Notes: generated by a model from the sequence alone, not told the origin. A stretch of DNA of 56,521 nt from Clostridia bacterium (GCA_900766495.1 CAAFVM010000006.1:1-56521), one strand, 5' to 3'. Shown: positions 14,981 to 24,805, numbered from the stretch's first letter. Translations and numbers: made by a program.

Positions 14981-15679
14981 TTAAAGAACTATTTCGACAA
15001 GTTCGTTTTCCACAAGGTCGCACGAGGTAAGATAGTATTTAACACCGCCCATATTCACAAGCTTGTCCGCGCGAGCGTCTTTGCCGTGCAAATGTCCGTA
15101 AACCGAAGCCGCGGTGCCGCACTCTTCGAACTGCGTTGTAAAACCGTTTTTCTCGCGCCGAACGTTGAACGGCGGAAAGTGCGTTATGGCAACAAGTTTA
15201 TCGTCGTCGGTTTTAAGTTTTTTAGCGGCGTAAATCGCAAGACGCAACCGCTCGTTTTCGCGCAGATATATTTTCTCGTCTTCCGCAGAAAAATCGGGCG
15301 AACCGGGAACCAGCCACCCGCGCGAACCGAAAAACACCACGTTTTCGAATTTTATGGCGTCGTTTTGCAGTAAAAAACAGTTTTCCGGGACTTTCGCGCG
15401 CAGATTGTTAACCCCTTTCCACCAGTAATCGTGGTTGCCGCGCACAAAAATTTTTCTGCCTTTAAGCCGTTTAAATATTTCAAAATCGAGCGCGGCTTCG
15501 CCGAAATTCATAGCCCAGCTTATATCGCCGGCAACAATCACCACGTCGTCGTCGGTAACTTTTTTCTGCCAATCGTCTTCTATTTTTTCAAGATACCCGT
15601 CCCATTTCGCGCCGAAAACGTTCATGGGCTTCGGGTTAGCGGCAGACATATGTAAGTCGCTTATAGCAAAAATTTTCAC
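14981..15679 (-). CDS. Metallophosphoesterase, calcineurin-like
   Basis: 232 residues. Motifs in order: SDLHMS (residues 7-12), AGDISWAMN, VRGNHDYWW, THFPPF and YGHLHG, all the metal ligands of a binuclear phosphoesterase. It belongs to the group of clostridial proteins that carry GNHDYWW and CxxYGHLHG-like blocks; substrate unknown. The start is GTG, preceded by AAGGTGGA. Distinct from the smaller YfcE-type enzyme at 9318. Confidence 0.88.
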   Translation of the reverse strand: MKIFAISDLHMSAANPKPMNVFGAKWDGYLEKIEDDWQKKVTDDDVVIVAGDISWAMNFGEAALDFEIFKRLKGRKIFVRGNHDYWWKGVNNLRAKVPENCFLLQNDAIKFENVVFFGSRGWLVPGSPDFSAEDEKIYLRENERLRLAIYAAKKLKTDDDKLVAITHFPPFNVRREKNGFTTQFEECGTAASVYGHLHGKDARADKLVNMGGVKYYLTSCDLVENELVEIVL

Positions 15680-15802
15680 TTCAATCCACCTTAAAACAGT
15701 TCGAAAGCCGCAAAAACAGCGGCGGAGCTAAAAAAGATAAAAATTAAAATAACGCGCGCGCCCCGCGTTTTTCATAAAAACAAAAGCGGAACGCGCAAAA
15801 TA

Positions 15803-17281
15803 TCAGATGCATTTAATAAGGTCGATGCACAGCGAGAACGCAAGCAAGGCTATAAGCCCGACCGCGTGAATGGTCCCCTCGACTTTTCTGTTAATCGGTT
15901 TGCCGCGCACCCATTCGATAAGCACGAACACAGCGCGGGCGCCGTCGAGCGCGGGAATTGGCAGCAGATTGAATACGGCAAGGCTGACGCCTATCATACC
16001 CGCGATTTCAAGCAGATACCGAAAACCCATAGCCGCGTATTGCGATGTAAGCGAAATGGTGCCTATAGTACCGCTCAAATTGTTCACTCCGAGTTTGCCC
16101 GTGAGTATCTGCCCCATAGCCCTTAACGTTACCGAGCAGTTTTTAAAGGCGTAAACCACGCTTCTTCCAAGCGATTCGAAAAAGCCGAAGCGTACGTCGG
16201 CGCTGTACATTCTATACGCGCTTTTGGTTTCTTTCACGCCCGACCAAGTCAAAAGTTCCCCGCTTGTTTCGGCGGCGGAAAGTTTGTCGTTTGCGACGCA
16301 GGTTAAAATTACGCGGTCTTCCCCGCGCGAAACGAACAAATAAAGTTTGCCGCCCGCCTCGCCGTTTTTAAGTTCGGTAAGCGCGGAAACCAGGTCTTCC
16401 TGCCCGTAAAGGCGTTTGCAGTTTTCGCCGTAGTAAAAACTTTCGTCAACAAGAACTTTTTCTTCGCTTCCGCCGTTTATTATTTTGCATTCCAAACCGC
16501 CGCTTTCGGTTGTATACGACGGCTCGGTAAGCGAATATCGTAAAAGGTAATCTCCTTTTTTAAGGGCGTCTGGTTCGTCTAAAACGCTATCGAAAACAGC
16601 GGTTAATCGCGCTATAGACAGACTTTTCATAATAGAAGAGTAGTCTTGCAGGTTAGCCGCAGTCGGGGTTTCGGCAAGTTTAATCTGCGTTTCCACACGC
16701 TGTCCGTCGCGCATAACCACGGCGGTTACAAGGTCGTTTTGCTTCTTGCCTTTAAGCGCGGAAATAAGGTCGGTAGAAAGATAAATATCTTTATCGTTAA
16801 GCTTTAAAATAACGTCTCCGCTTTGCAAAGTAAGCGAGTCAGGCTCCTGCACCTCGAACGCCTGCATGCACATCTGCCCGTAACCTAAAAAGGATATGGC
16901 AAAAATCAGAATGGCAAAAATGAAGTTCATAGTGGCGCCCGCAAGCAGCACGAGAATGCGTTGCCACGGCTTTTTGTTGTTGAAAGCGCGCGGGTCGGTA
17001 TTGTCTTCGTCCTCACCCTCGAACGCGCAATATCCGCCGAGAGGCAAAATACGAACAGAAAAAACTTCGCCGTTTTTCTTTTGTTTTTTAAATATTGCGG
17101 GTCCCATACCTATTGAGAACTCGTTCACGCGGAAATCAAAAATTTTCGCTACCAAATAATGCCCGAGTTCGTGAACGGTTATCATAAAAAGCAATACAAG
17201 CAACGCTTTTATAACCGACCACACGGTTGTAAGCACGCCCGAAGCCGACAACAGCCCCAGCGAATTTATAATCGAATTCAA
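15803..17281 (-). CDS. rseP: RIP metalloprotease RseP (site-2 protease)
   Basis: 492 residues. The zinc motif HELGH is at residues 37-41 in the first helix and the distal NLLPIPALDGARAVF supplies the Asp ligand near residue 440. A PDZ region lies between (QEPDSLTLQSGDVILKLNDKDI), followed by a longer than usual insert of about 150 residues. RseP cleaves membrane-embedded anti-sigma factors and leftover signal peptides. The start is TTG after AAGGAG, and TTGA overlaps the dxr stop by four bases. Last gene of the pyrH-frr-uppS-cdsA-dxr-rseP run, the standard order in Bacillota. Confidence 0.93.
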   Translation of the reverse strand: MNSIINSLGLLSASGVLTTVWSVIKALLVLLFMITVHELGHYLVAKIFDFRVNEFSIGMGPAIFKKQKKNGEVFSVRILPLGGYCAFEGEDEDNTDPRAFNNKKPWQRILVLLAGATMNFIFAILIFAISFLGYGQMCMQAFEVQEPDSLTLQSGDVILKLNDKDIYLSTDLISALKGKKQNDLVTAVVMRDGQRVETQIKLAETPTAANLQDYSSIMKSLSIARLTAVFDSVLDEPDALKKGDYLLRYSLTEPSYTTESGGLECKIINGGSEEKVLVDESFYYGENCKRLYGQEDLVSALTELKNGEAGGKLYLFVSRGEDRVILTCVANDKLSAAETSGELLTWSGVKETKSAYRMYSADVRFGFFESLGRSVVYAFKNCSVTLRAMGQILTGKLGVNNLSGTIGTISLTSQYAAMGFRYLLEIAGMIGVSLAVFNLLPIPALDGARAVFVLIEWVRGKPINRKVEGTIHAVGLIALLAFSLCIDLIKCI

Positions 17282-18423
17282 ATTTGTTTCTCCTTAAATT
17301 TACGCAAAACCGTTTGCCTTGCAATATAATCGGTTCGCGCCAGATTTTCATAAGTAAGCTGCGCGTTTTCGCACCCGTCCATGGCGGCTTTAATATAATA
17401 TTCGATGTCGGTAAACGCTATGGCGCCGCGCAAAAACAACTCAACCGCCTGTTCGTTTGCTCCCGAAGCCGCGCACGGCATAACCCCGCCCTCGTCAAGC
17501 GCGGCAAGCGCAAGCGAAAAACACGGGTATCTTTTTAAATCGGGCGGCGAAAAATGAAAGGCGCCCGCAGTAAAATCGAATTCTTCAACCGCGCAGGGCT
17601 TTCTTTCGGGATAGGAAAGCGCAAGTTGTACGGGAAGCGCCATCGACGGGCGGGCTATTTGAGCCATAACCGCATTGTCGTTAAACACTACCATCGAATG
17701 CACCGCGCTTTCGGGGTGAATAATCACCTCTATTTTATCTCTTCCGCAACCGAACAGGCGCGTAGCTTCTATAACTTCAAGCCCCTTATTGAACATGGTA
17801 GCGCAATCGATTGTGATTTTCGCGCCCATTTGCCAGTTGGGGTGTTTCAGCGCGTCGGCGGCGGTAGCGTATTTCAGCTTATCCAAAGGAACGTCGCGAA
17901 GCGCGCCCCCGCTCGCCGTTATTATAAGTTTTTTAAATTCGGCAAAGCGGTTAAACCCGAGCGCCTGCCATATAGCCGAATGCTCGCTGTCTACGGGGAT
18001 TATTTCACACCCGTTTTTTTGGGCAAGCGAGGTAACCAGTTCTCCTCCCGCGACCAAGGCTTCCTTGTTTGCAAGCGCCACGTTTTTTTTGTTTTCAAGC
18101 GCGCAAAGCACGCCTTTAAGCCCGCAAAACCCTACAACCGCAACAAACACCAAATCGGCATTTTCGGTAACGCAGTGTTCCATTGCGTGTTCGCCTGTGT
18201 AAAGAACGGTTTCTTTCGGCATATTGCCGACTTCGAAAGCGTTTTCGGGGTTGTAAAGCCCCGCGACCTCGGGCTTGTATTTTCTTATTTGTTCGCCTAA
18301 AAGTTTTGCGTTTTTGCCGCAACAAAGCGAAACTATTTTATATTCCTCGGGATAGCGGTCCACCGCTTCAAGCACGCGTTTTCCTATAGTTCCCGTGCTT
18401 CCGAGCAAGGCTATTCTTTTCAT
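17278..18423 (-). CDS. dxr: 1-deoxy-D-xylulose 5-phosphate reductoisomerase
   Basis: 381 residues, normal length. The N-terminal NADPH-binding motif is LLGSTGTIGKRVLEAV, followed by LANKEALVAGGELV, PVDSEHSAIWQ and ITASGGALRDVP, the substrate and metal site. The enzyme makes 2-C-methyl-D-erythritol 4-phosphate, the first committed step of the MEP isoprenoid pathway, which feeds undecaprenyl phosphate made with UppS upstream. SD AAAGGTG. Confidence 0.96.
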   Translation of the reverse strand: MKRIALLGSTGTIGKRVLEAVDRYPEEYKIVSLCCGKNAKLLGEQIRKYKPEVAGLYNPENAFEVGNMPKETVLYTGEHAMEHCVTENADLVFVAVVGFCGLKGVLCALENKKNVALANKEALVAGGELVTSLAQKNGCEIIPVDSEHSAIWQALGFNRFAEFKKLIITASGGALRDVPLDKLKYATAADALKHPNWQMGAKITIDCATMFNKGLEVIEATRLFGCGRDKIEVIIHPESAVHSMVVFNDNAVMAQIARPSMALPVQLALSYPERKPCAVEEFDFTAGAFHFSPPDLKRYPCFSLALAALDEGGVMPCAASGANEQAVELFLRGAIAFTDIEYYIKAAMDGCENAQLTYENLARTDYIARQTVLRKFKEKQI

Positions 18424-18606
18424 ATATCACCTTTTACGACGATTTGCAACTTATCTTTATTATATAAACGCCATATAATTCGCCTATATAAAACCGCGAT
18501 TTTTCGCTTCGCCGTATTAGTTTATGCTTTTACGCCGCGCTTTATAAGCGAAGCCGTTTATAAAAGGCAAAAAGCGCAAAAAACAAACAAAAACCGTAAA
18601 ATACGA

Positions 18607-19422
18607 TTATAAAATCGCCGTAACCGCGTAAATAAACGCCGCGGCAAGGGTCATTCCGTCAACGCGGTCGAGCATTCCGCCGTGCCCCGGGAAAATTTTG
18701 CCCGAATCTTTAATTCCCGTTTGCCGTTTTATATAGCTTTCGGCTAAATCTCCGAGTTCGGTAAGCGCGCCCGCCACCAGTCCGACAAGCGCAAACCACA
18801 AATACGGCGAAGAATTAAGATGATAGGTAAACTCGCCGCCGAATATGGCGTAAACCAAAATTCCGCCTATAACTCCGCCTATAAGTCCGCCCACCGCGCC
18901 GCTTACGGTTTTGTTCGGGCTTACCGCGGGGCAAAGTTTAGGTCCTTTGAGCGCAACGCCTGTAAAAAACGCCATAGTATCGCACAAGGGCGAAATCGCA
19001 AACGTAAGAAGCAAGGCTATAAACGAAAGTTCGCCTATTGAGTTCATAGCAAACAGCATTAAGTGGAACGCGCCGGGGTAAATAAGGCACAAAAAGCTTA
19101 CCGCAAGCGAGCTTAAATCGCCCTCGCCCGAAAAAACGGCGATTAGCATAAGCACGACCGCCGCAACGCAAAGCGAAGCGAGCGCCCAGCCCCACCCGCC
19201 GAAGAAAAAACCGACGAGCGCGAGCGCCTGCGCGGCAAGCACCGTAACTTTTCGCGGCAAATTGATTTTTTCGCCGCACGCGCGAAGCATTTCGAACGTC
19301 GAAACAAGCGAAATAGCCGCAAGATAAATATAAAACAATCGGTAGTCCACCAGTTGCCGCAGCAGGAAAAATCCTACCGTAACGGCAACGATGAACGCCC
19401 CCGTAATAATTCTTTTAAGCAT
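18607..19422 (-). CDS. cdsA: Phosphatidate cytidylyltransferase
   Basis: 271 residues with about eight membrane helices. The CDP-transferase signature is seen near the C-terminus as KDSGKIFPGHGGMLDRVDG. CdsA makes CDP-diacylglycerol from CTP and phosphatidate, the branch point to acidic phospholipids. It lies between uppS and dxr; the dxr gap of 183 bases holds no gene. SD weak. Confidence 0.95.
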   Translation of the reverse strand: MLKRIITGAFIVAVTVGFFLLRQLVDYRLFYIYLAAISLVSTFEMLRACGEKINLPRKVTVLAAQALALVGFFFGGWGWALASLCVAAVVLMLIAVFSGEGDLSSLAVSFLCLIYPGAFHLMLFAMNSIGELSFIALLLTFAISPLCDTMAFFTGVALKGPKLCPAVSPNKTVSGAVGGLIGGVIGGILVYAIFGGEFTYHLNSSPYLWFALVGLVAGALTELGDLAESYIKRQTGIKDSGKIFPGHGGMLDRVDGMTLAAAFIYAVTAIL

Positions 19423-19476
19423 TTTTATTAAAAATCGGGTAACCCCTTACATATAATAACGGTTAAAACCTAAAAA

Positions 19477-20268
19477 TCACGCTTTGCCGAAGCGACGTTT
19501 ACGCAAAGAAAACCATTCGTATGCGGCGTTTATGTCGCTTGAAGAAAAATCAGGCCAGAGTACGTCGCAAAAATACAGTTCGGCGTAAGAACTTTGCCAA
19601 AGCAAAAAGTTACTTAACCGCTTTTCGCCGCCCGTTCTTATAACCAAATCTACGTCGGGAAGAGCGGCGGTGTAAAGATATTTATTTACCGTTTCGGGAG
19701 TAACCTCGGTTTCGCCGTTTTTTTGCATAAGCGAAAACGCACGACAAAGCTCCTGCCGCGAACCGTAGTTGAAGCATATGTTAAGAATATGCCCATTGCA
19801 CGCGGCGCTTTGATTTTCAAGCTGCTCTACCTCCGCCCTTGCTTTATCGCCGAGCACCGATTTATCGCCCGAAACGACGAAACGCACGCCGTTTTTCACG
19901 GCGCGCTCGCCCTCTTTTTTTATTCCTTTTTGCAAAATAGACAAAAGAGTTTTTACTTCTTTTTCAGGGCGGGCAAGGTTTTCGGCCGACAATGCGTAAA
20001 GCGAAAGACAATAAGTTCCCTTGTTAAAAATTTCGTCAATCACGTCGGGAATTATAGCCGCGCCCTTTTTATGCCCGTAGCTCCGCTCATGCCCGCGCGC
20101 CGTAGCCCACCTGCCGTTGCCGTCCATAATAATTCCCACGTGCCGCGGGATTATATGTTCTTCGGCGCCGGAATTTACGGCAAAGCTTTCGGCGGTCGTT
20201 TGCGGCAGTTCGGCGTTCAGGTTTTTATTACTCTCTTCGCCCTTTTTGCTAAAAATTTGTTTTTCCAT
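19477..20268 (-). CDS. uppS: Isoprenyl transferase (undecaprenyl diphosphate synthase)
   Basis: 263 residues with an N-terminal extension of about 38 residues before the conserved core. The catalytic motif is IIMDGNGRWATARG, followed by SLYALSAENLARP, CFNYGSRQEL and DLVIRTGGEKRLSNFLLWQSSYAELYF. The family usually has RTSGE; here it is RTGGE. The enzyme condenses isopentenyl diphosphate with farnesyl diphosphate to make the lipid carrier for cell wall synthesis. No strong SD. Confidence 0.95.
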   Translation of the reverse strand: MEKQIFSKKGEESNKNLNAELPQTTAESFAVNSGAEEHIIPRHVGIIMDGNGRWATARGHERSYGHKKGAAIIPDVIDEIFNKGTYCLSLYALSAENLARPEKEVKTLLSILQKGIKKEGERAVKNGVRFVVSGDKSVLGDKARAEVEQLENQSAACNGHILNICFNYGSRQELCRAFSLMQKNGETEVTPETVNKYLYTAALPDVDLVIRTGGEKRLSNFLLWQSSYAELYFCDVLWPDFSSSDINAAYEWFSLRKRRFGKA

Positions 20269-20298
20269 ATTAAACCGACGGTTAAAGGCAAAGCCGAA

Positions 20299-20874
20299 TT
20301 AAACGGTCATTATATCCTTTTCTTTCTCGGCGGCGGATTTTTCTATTTTTTCAATGGTTTTGGTTATGGTTTTTTCAACCTCTTCCGAAAAATCCGCAAG
20401 TTCGTCCTCGGTTATTTCCTTGGCGTTTTTAAGTTTTTTAAGCGCGTCCAAAGTGTCGCGGCGAATATTGCGAACCGCAACTTTAGAATCCTCGGTCATT
20501 TTGCGAACCTGTTTTACTATTTCTTTTCTGCGTTCTTCGGTAAGAGCGGGGAAAACCATTCTTATAACGTTGCCGTCGTTGGTGGGGGCTATGCCTATGT
20601 TAGCCTGCAAAATAGCCTTTTCAACCGCCTTTAAAAGCGATTTATCCCACGGAGCGATTACGAGGCACTGCCCGTCTACCACCGACATATTGCCCACCTG
20701 ATTGATAGGCGACGGCGTTCCGTAATAGTCTACCGTAACTTTGTCGAGAACGTGCGGGTTCGCCCTGCCAACCCTTATCTGAACCAAATCTTCGCGGAAA
20801 ACGTTTGCGGTTTTTTCGCATTTTTCTTCGTTTTCCAAAAGTATAGTTTCAATTTTTTCCATATCGGCTGCCAT
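20299..20874 (-). CDS. frr: Ribosome recycling factor
   Basis: 191 residues, a few more than the usual 185. Conserved blocks: EDLVQIRVGRANPHVLDKVTVDYYG, TPINQVGNMSV-type segment, IAPWDKS, VRMVFPALTEERRKEIVKQ and RNIRRD. Together with EF-G it splits post-termination ribosomes. SD AAGGAG. It lies between pyrH and uppS. Confidence 0.97.
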   Translation of the reverse strand: MAADMEKIETILLENEEKCEKTANVFREDLVQIRVGRANPHVLDKVTVDYYGTPSPINQVGNMSVVDGQCLVIAPWDKSLLKAVEKAILQANIGIAPTNDGNVIRMVFPALTEERRKEIVKQVRKMTEDSKVAVRNIRRDTLDALKKLKNAKEITEDELADFSEEVEKTITKTIEKIEKSAAEKEKDIMTV

Positions 20875-20992
20875 AATTTTTTTCTCCTTATATATTAAAA
20901 TTTATTGTGTATTTTCGTTTTTTTATAATCTATCGGGTAATCTATCGGGTTTGCGCGGGTTTGTTGTCCGCGCGCCCGCTATTTATATGAAT

Positions 20993-21700
20993 TTATTTAA
21001 TCCAGGTTCCCAGCGAATCGTCGCCGCAAGCCGCGCGCACTATAGCGTTCTTTTCGTTTAAAGCGAACGCGAAAATGGGGGTTTTGTTGTCCATGCAAAT
21101 GGTGACGGCGGTGGTATCCATAGCCTTTAAGCCCTGTTTTATAAAATCGATATAGCTTATCTCTTTATATTTTACGGCGGCGGGGTTGAGTTTGGGGTCG
21201 CTGTCGTAAATTCCGTCGACGTTTTTGGCAAGTAAAATTACGTCGGCGTTTATTTCTGCGGCGCGAAGGGCTGCTGCCGTATCGGTAGAAAAGAACGGGT
21301 TACCCGTGCCGCAGGCAAAAATAACCACTCTGCCCTTTTCGAGGTGCGAAACCGCCTTTCTTCTTATATACGGTTCGGCGATGCGGCTCATGGTGATAGC
21401 CGTTTGCACGCGGGTGGGGATTCCGCGCTGTTCGATAGCGTCCTGCAAACAAAGCGCGTTCATAACCGTTGCGAGCATTCCCATATGGTCGGCGGTGCTT
21501 CTGTCCATATTCATTCCCTGTCTGCCCCGCCAGAAATTGCCGCCGCCAACGACGATTGCAACCTCTATGCCCATTTTAACCGCTTCTTCTATCTGCTCCA
21601 CTACTTCGTCGATAACCGCTTCGTCATAGCCCATGCCCTTGCTCCCCGCAAGAGCTTCTCCGCTGATTTTTAAAATCACGCGCTTATATTTTGCCTGCAT
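20993..21700 (-). CDS. pyrH: UMP kinase
   Basis: 235 residues of the amino-acid kinase fold. Motifs: LKISGEALAG, VVGGGNFWRGRQG, ADHMGMLATVMNALCLQD, GTGNPFFSTDTAAALRAAEI and AKNVDGIYDSDPK. It phosphorylates UMP to UDP and is usually regulated by GTP and UTP. Here it heads the operon; rpsB and tsf, which often precede it, are not present. SD AAGGACGG. Confidence 0.97.
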   Translation of the reverse strand: MQAKYKRVILKISGEALAGSKGMGYDEAVIDEVVEQIEEAVKMGIEVAIVVGGGNFWRGRQGMNMDRSTADHMGMLATVMNALCLQDAIEQRGIPTRVQTAITMSRIAEPYIRRKAVSHLEKGRVVIFACGTGNPFFSTDTAAALRAAEINADVILLAKNVDGIYDSDPKLNPAAVKYKEISYIDFIKQGLKAMDTTAVTICMDNKTPIFAFALNEKNAIVRAACGDDSLGTWIK

Positions 21701-21802
21701 TGATTTTTATCCGTCCTTAAAGTGTTTAAATTTTTTGTGCGGGGCGCGCTTTTACCGAATACCGTAGCTACAGGTAAATAAAACGCCTGCCCGCGCCATT
21801 AT

Positions 21803-21831
21803 ATTATACAATATTATTGCTCTTTTGTCTA
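21803..21831 (-). promoter_or_regulatory. Sigma-A promoter of the pyrH operon
   Basis: Minus-strand TAGACA (21826-21831), 17 bases, TATAAT (21803-21808). The leader is about 95 bases. Confidence 0.75.
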
Positions 21832-21892
21832 TACTTAATCGGTGGTTTTTGCCTTTACAAGGTAAAATTAAGGTAAAAAAATTAAAAAAATA

Positions 21893-21921
21893 AGGAGAAA
21901 GTTTTTTTCGTCTTTCTCCTA
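21893..21921 (-). terminator. Intrinsic terminator of the 21952 gene
   Basis: AGGAGAAAG and CTTTCTCCT form a 9-bp stem; on the minus strand TATTTTTTT follows. Confidence 0.8.
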
Positions 21922-21951
21922 AAATGTAAATTTTCGTTTTATGCGCGCTTT

Positions 21952-23097
21952 TTACTTCGCGCCTCCACCCGAAGAGGTAAGTTTTTTCACGAACGAACGG
22001 CGGCGTTTATGCTGAATATGATCGAAATATTTCCAGGTAGCCTGAATACGATAATTGTGTTCCAGGCACAAATTCGTTTCGCAATATTCGATGTCTTTTT
22101 CGATCATAAGTTTTATAAGTCCGTCCAGAACTATTGCGTTTATTCCGAGATTTCTGTATTTCGGCAAAACGGCTATAAGAGCAAGGTCGAGATGGCGCGG
22201 TTCTTTAAGAATTTTAACAAGTCTGGCAAGCGCGGTAGGCGTAAGCTTACCGTTGGTTCCCGCAAAAGCTTCGCCTATTGCGGGGAAGCAAAGTCCGAAA
22301 CCTACAACGTTATCGTCTTTATCAAGTATGGCTCCTACGTAATCCTTTTCTATAAGCAGGTTAAACTGGTCGATAAGTTGCTTTTTCATTCTGTCGGTAA
22401 AAGGCACGGTGCCGTAAAGCTCCTTATACCCTTCGTCGAGAACGTGAAACATACCGTCTTTATATTTATTTAAAAATTCGCGGGTATTTTTGCATTCCGC
22501 CATATGTAAGCCGTATCGCTTGAACGTAAGTTCGGCAAGACGTTCGACTTTATCGTTTTTTTGCTTAGGTTTAAAAATACGGAATTCCAGCCAGTCTACG
22601 TCCTTTTCGTATCCGCAGTTTTCAATAAGCTTTGCATAGTAAGGGAAATTGTATTGTTCTTCGAAAGTGTTGGTCTGGTCGAAACCCTCTATCAAAAGCC
22701 CCTCTCTTTCGAGGTCGGAAAACCCGAGCGGTCCGCAAACCGTATCGTATCCGCGCCCGACAGCCCAGTCTTCCACGGCTTTGAAAAGAGCGTCGGCAAC
22801 CGCTTGATTGTCAATCGCGTCGAAACGGTTGAAGCGCACGCGGCGTTCGCCCGTTTTAAGGTTACTTGCGTGCTGTATGGTGCCGGATATTCTGCCGACT
22901 ACCTTATCGTTTTCGTCGACAGCAAGAAAATATATGCTTTCGCAGGTGTCGTAATAAGCGTTTTTCTTGCCGAATATCTTTTTTTCGTCGCTGTAAAGCG
23001 GCGGAGTATAGCACGGATTCTTTTTATACAGCGAATAGGGAAAGTCGAGAAAAGCTTTTTTATCTTTCGACGTTTTTACTTCTTTTATTTTTATCAT
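21952..23097 (-). CDS. GNAT-fold acyltransferase-like conserved protein
   Basis: 381 residues. N-terminal half: FLDFPYSLYKKNPCYTPPL, then FFGKKNAYYD-like DEKKIFGKKNAYYD and FNRFDAIDN, GPLGFSDLEREGLLIEGFD. C-terminal half: VGFGLCFPAIGEAFAG and AVLPKYRNLGINAIVLDGLIK, a GNAT acetyl-CoA-binding-like block. Proteins of this layout (YghO-like) occur widely in Bacillota and Bacteroidota without a known substrate. Weak SD. It follows pyrR by 83 bases on the same strand and has its own terminator. Confidence 0.75.
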   Translation of the reverse strand: MIKIKEVKTSKDKKAFLDFPYSLYKKNPCYTPPLYSDEKKIFGKKNAYYDTCESIYFLAVDENDKVVGRISGTIQHASNLKTGERRVRFNRFDAIDNQAVADALFKAVEDWAVGRGYDTVCGPLGFSDLEREGLLIEGFDQTNTFEEQYNFPYYAKLIENCGYEKDVDWLEFRIFKPKQKNDKVERLAELTFKRYGLHMAECKNTREFLNKYKDGMFHVLDEGYKELYGTVPFTDRMKKQLIDQFNLLIEKDYVGAILDKDDNVVGFGLCFPAIGEAFAGTNGKLTPTALARLVKILKEPRHLDLALIAVLPKYRNLGINAIVLDGLIKLMIEKDIEYCETNLCLEHNYRIQATWKYFDHIQHKRRRSFVKKLTSSGGGAK

Positions 23098-23180
23098 CTA
23101 TTTTTTTCTTTGCTTTTGCAACCTTATTTTTATTTTTTCTTCGGCAATATTGCCGCCCGCGAATTTTTCCGCAAAAACGC

Positions 23181-23717
23181 TTATTTTTCGCAGATACCCA
23201 CGTTTGTTACCCCGTCGGTTTCGGCGAATTTAACGCTTATAACCTCGCTTAACGAGGTGGGAACGTTCTTGCCCACGTAATCGGGGCGAATGGGGAGTTC
23301 GCGGTGTCCCCTGTCTATCAATACGGCAAGCTGAATGCTCGCGGGTCTGCCCTTTTCCATAATGGCGTCGATGGCGGCGCGCACGGTTCTGCCGGTGAAA
23401 ATAACGTCGTCGCACAAAACCACGTTTTTGCCGCGCACGTCTATTTCGGGGTCGCCGTCAAGCACTTCGGGAGCTTCACCGAGTTCCGACAAATCGTCGC
23501 GGTAAAGTGTTATATCCAGTTTTCCCACAGGCACTTTCGCGTTTTCAAGGCGGGAAAGCTCGTCCGCTATTCTTGCGGCGAAAGGAACGCCGCGCGTTTT
23601 TACGCCAACCAAAGCCACGTTTTCCGCACCCTTGTTGCGCTCGATTATTTCGTGCGACAACCTTGTTATCGCGCGGTTTATGGCGGTTTCGTCCATAAGC
23701 ACGGTTTTCAGTTTCAT
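23181..23717 (-). CDS. pyrR: Pyr operon attenuator / uracil phosphoribosyltransferase PyrR
   Basis: 178 residues. The PRPP-binding loop is VVLCDDVIFTGRTVRAAID, with LDITLYRDDL and AVLIDRGHRELPIRPDYVGKNVPTS as further PyrR blocks. PyrR binds pyr leader RNA when UMP is high and causes termination; it also has weak UPRTase activity. No pyr biosynthetic genes or obvious PyrR attenuator is adjacent. Start ATG follows GGAGGGCGT. Confidence 0.95.
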   Translation of the reverse strand: MKLKTVLMDETAINRAITRLSHEIIERNKGAENVALVGVKTRGVPFAARIADELSRLENAKVPVGKLDITLYRDDLSELGEAPEVLDGDPEIDVRGKNVVLCDDVIFTGRTVRAAIDAIMEKGRPASIQLAVLIDRGHRELPIRPDYVGKNVPTSLSEVISVKFAETDGVTNVGICEK

Positions 23718-23804
23718 ACGCCCTCCGAGGTCGCCGTCGTCTGCGGCTTTTTCCCGCGGACGACCGCCCGCTTAACAGCCGTAAAACGCAACTTTAACAT
23801 AAAC

Positions 23805-23833
23805 AGTATATCAAATAAAGGGCGTTTTGTAAA
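23805..23833 (-). promoter_or_regulatory. Sigma-A promoter of pyrR
   Basis: Minus-strand TTTACA (23828-23833), 17 bases, TATACT (23805-23810), about 90 bases before the start codon. Confidence 0.65.
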
Positions 23834-23863
23834 TGAAATGCGAACGATTTATTTAATTTGATT

Positions 23864-24778
23864 TCAACTATTTGGCTCGATTTGCGCAAAATTTGTCTTT
23901 TCGCTATCCTCGGCGGGCAAATTTACGGGCAGATTTTTAATTTCGCGCGCTATTTCGCCCACCTCGTCATATAAACGATAGCTCGAAATAACCCGCTCGG
24001 TTTCGGCGCGGGTAAGATAGCGCGACCTGCCCTGCGGATTTTTTATTTCAAGCTCGTAAAAGGTATCGTCGCGAAGTTGCGCAAGCAGTTTTTTAAGCGT
24101 TAAATTATGCGGAACGACCAACCGCTTAACCTCTTTCACACCCTCGGCGGTTAAAGAAAATCTGTTTTTGAACGCGCGCACATACGAACTTTCTTTTCCC
24201 TTTTTCACTGCCCCTATCAGCAAAAACGCGGCAAAAAACAACAGCGAAAAATTGACTGTTTTTATAACGCACGACCACACGAATAAGCCAAAACATAAAG
24301 CGGCGAAAACGCACCCCGAAACGCGGGTTATAAGCGCGGCTTTTCTATACCCTGTTTTTGGCGCGATAAGCGCGGAAAGCACTCTGCCGCCGTCTAACGG
24401 GTAAGCCGGAAACAGGTTCATGGCAGCCACCGACAGGTTGGATAAAAAAGCAACGTCGGTATACGCATACGTTTCGGGAACAAGCCACCACAGCGCGGCG
24501 AAAAACGTGCATATCGCGAGGTTCACCATAGGCCCCGCCATGGCAACGGTTATTTCGTCTTTATACGAAAGCCCCTCGAGCGCGCCGTTCACCACCGCCC
24601 CGTAGGGCATAAGCGAGATTTTATTCATTTTATACCCCAGCCGTTCTGCGCATACGGCATGCCCGTATTCGTGAACCAACGCGGTTAAAGTATAAACCAG
24701 AAATAAAAATACTTTGCCGGTTAAGGCAAAGTATATTCCGAACACGAAAAACAACGGATGTATGCCAAGTCGTATCAT
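23864..24778 (-). CDS. spoIVFB: SpoIVFB-type intramembrane metalloprotease
   Basis: 304 residues. HEYGH at residues 36-40 and NLFPAYPLDGGRVL are the M50 zinc motifs. About six membrane helices fill the first 200 residues; the C-terminal ~100 residues (KRLVVPHNLTLKKLLAQLRDD...) are soluble and match the CBS-like region. SpoIVFB removes the pro-sequence of sigma-K in the mother cell during sporulation. The gene directly follows a SpoIVFA-like gene, which supports this assignment over a general M50 protease. Confidence 0.9.
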   Translation of the reverse strand: MIRLGIHPLFFVFGIYFALTGKVFLFLVYTLTALVHEYGHAVCAERLGYKMNKISLMPYGAVVNGALEGLSYKDEITVAMAGPMVNLAICTFFAALWWLVPETYAYTDVAFLSNLSVAAMNLFPAYPLDGGRVLSALIAPKTGYRKAALITRVSGCVFAALCFGLFVWSCVIKTVNFSLLFFAAFLLIGAVKKGKESSYVRAFKNRFSLTAEGVKEVKRLVVPHNLTLKKLLAQLRDDTFYELEIKNPQGRSRYLTRAETERVISSYRLYDEVGEIAREIKNLPVNLPAEDSEKTNFAQIEPNS

Positions 24779-24805
24779 TTCGCTTTAATTTTCCTTTTTT
24801 TCAGG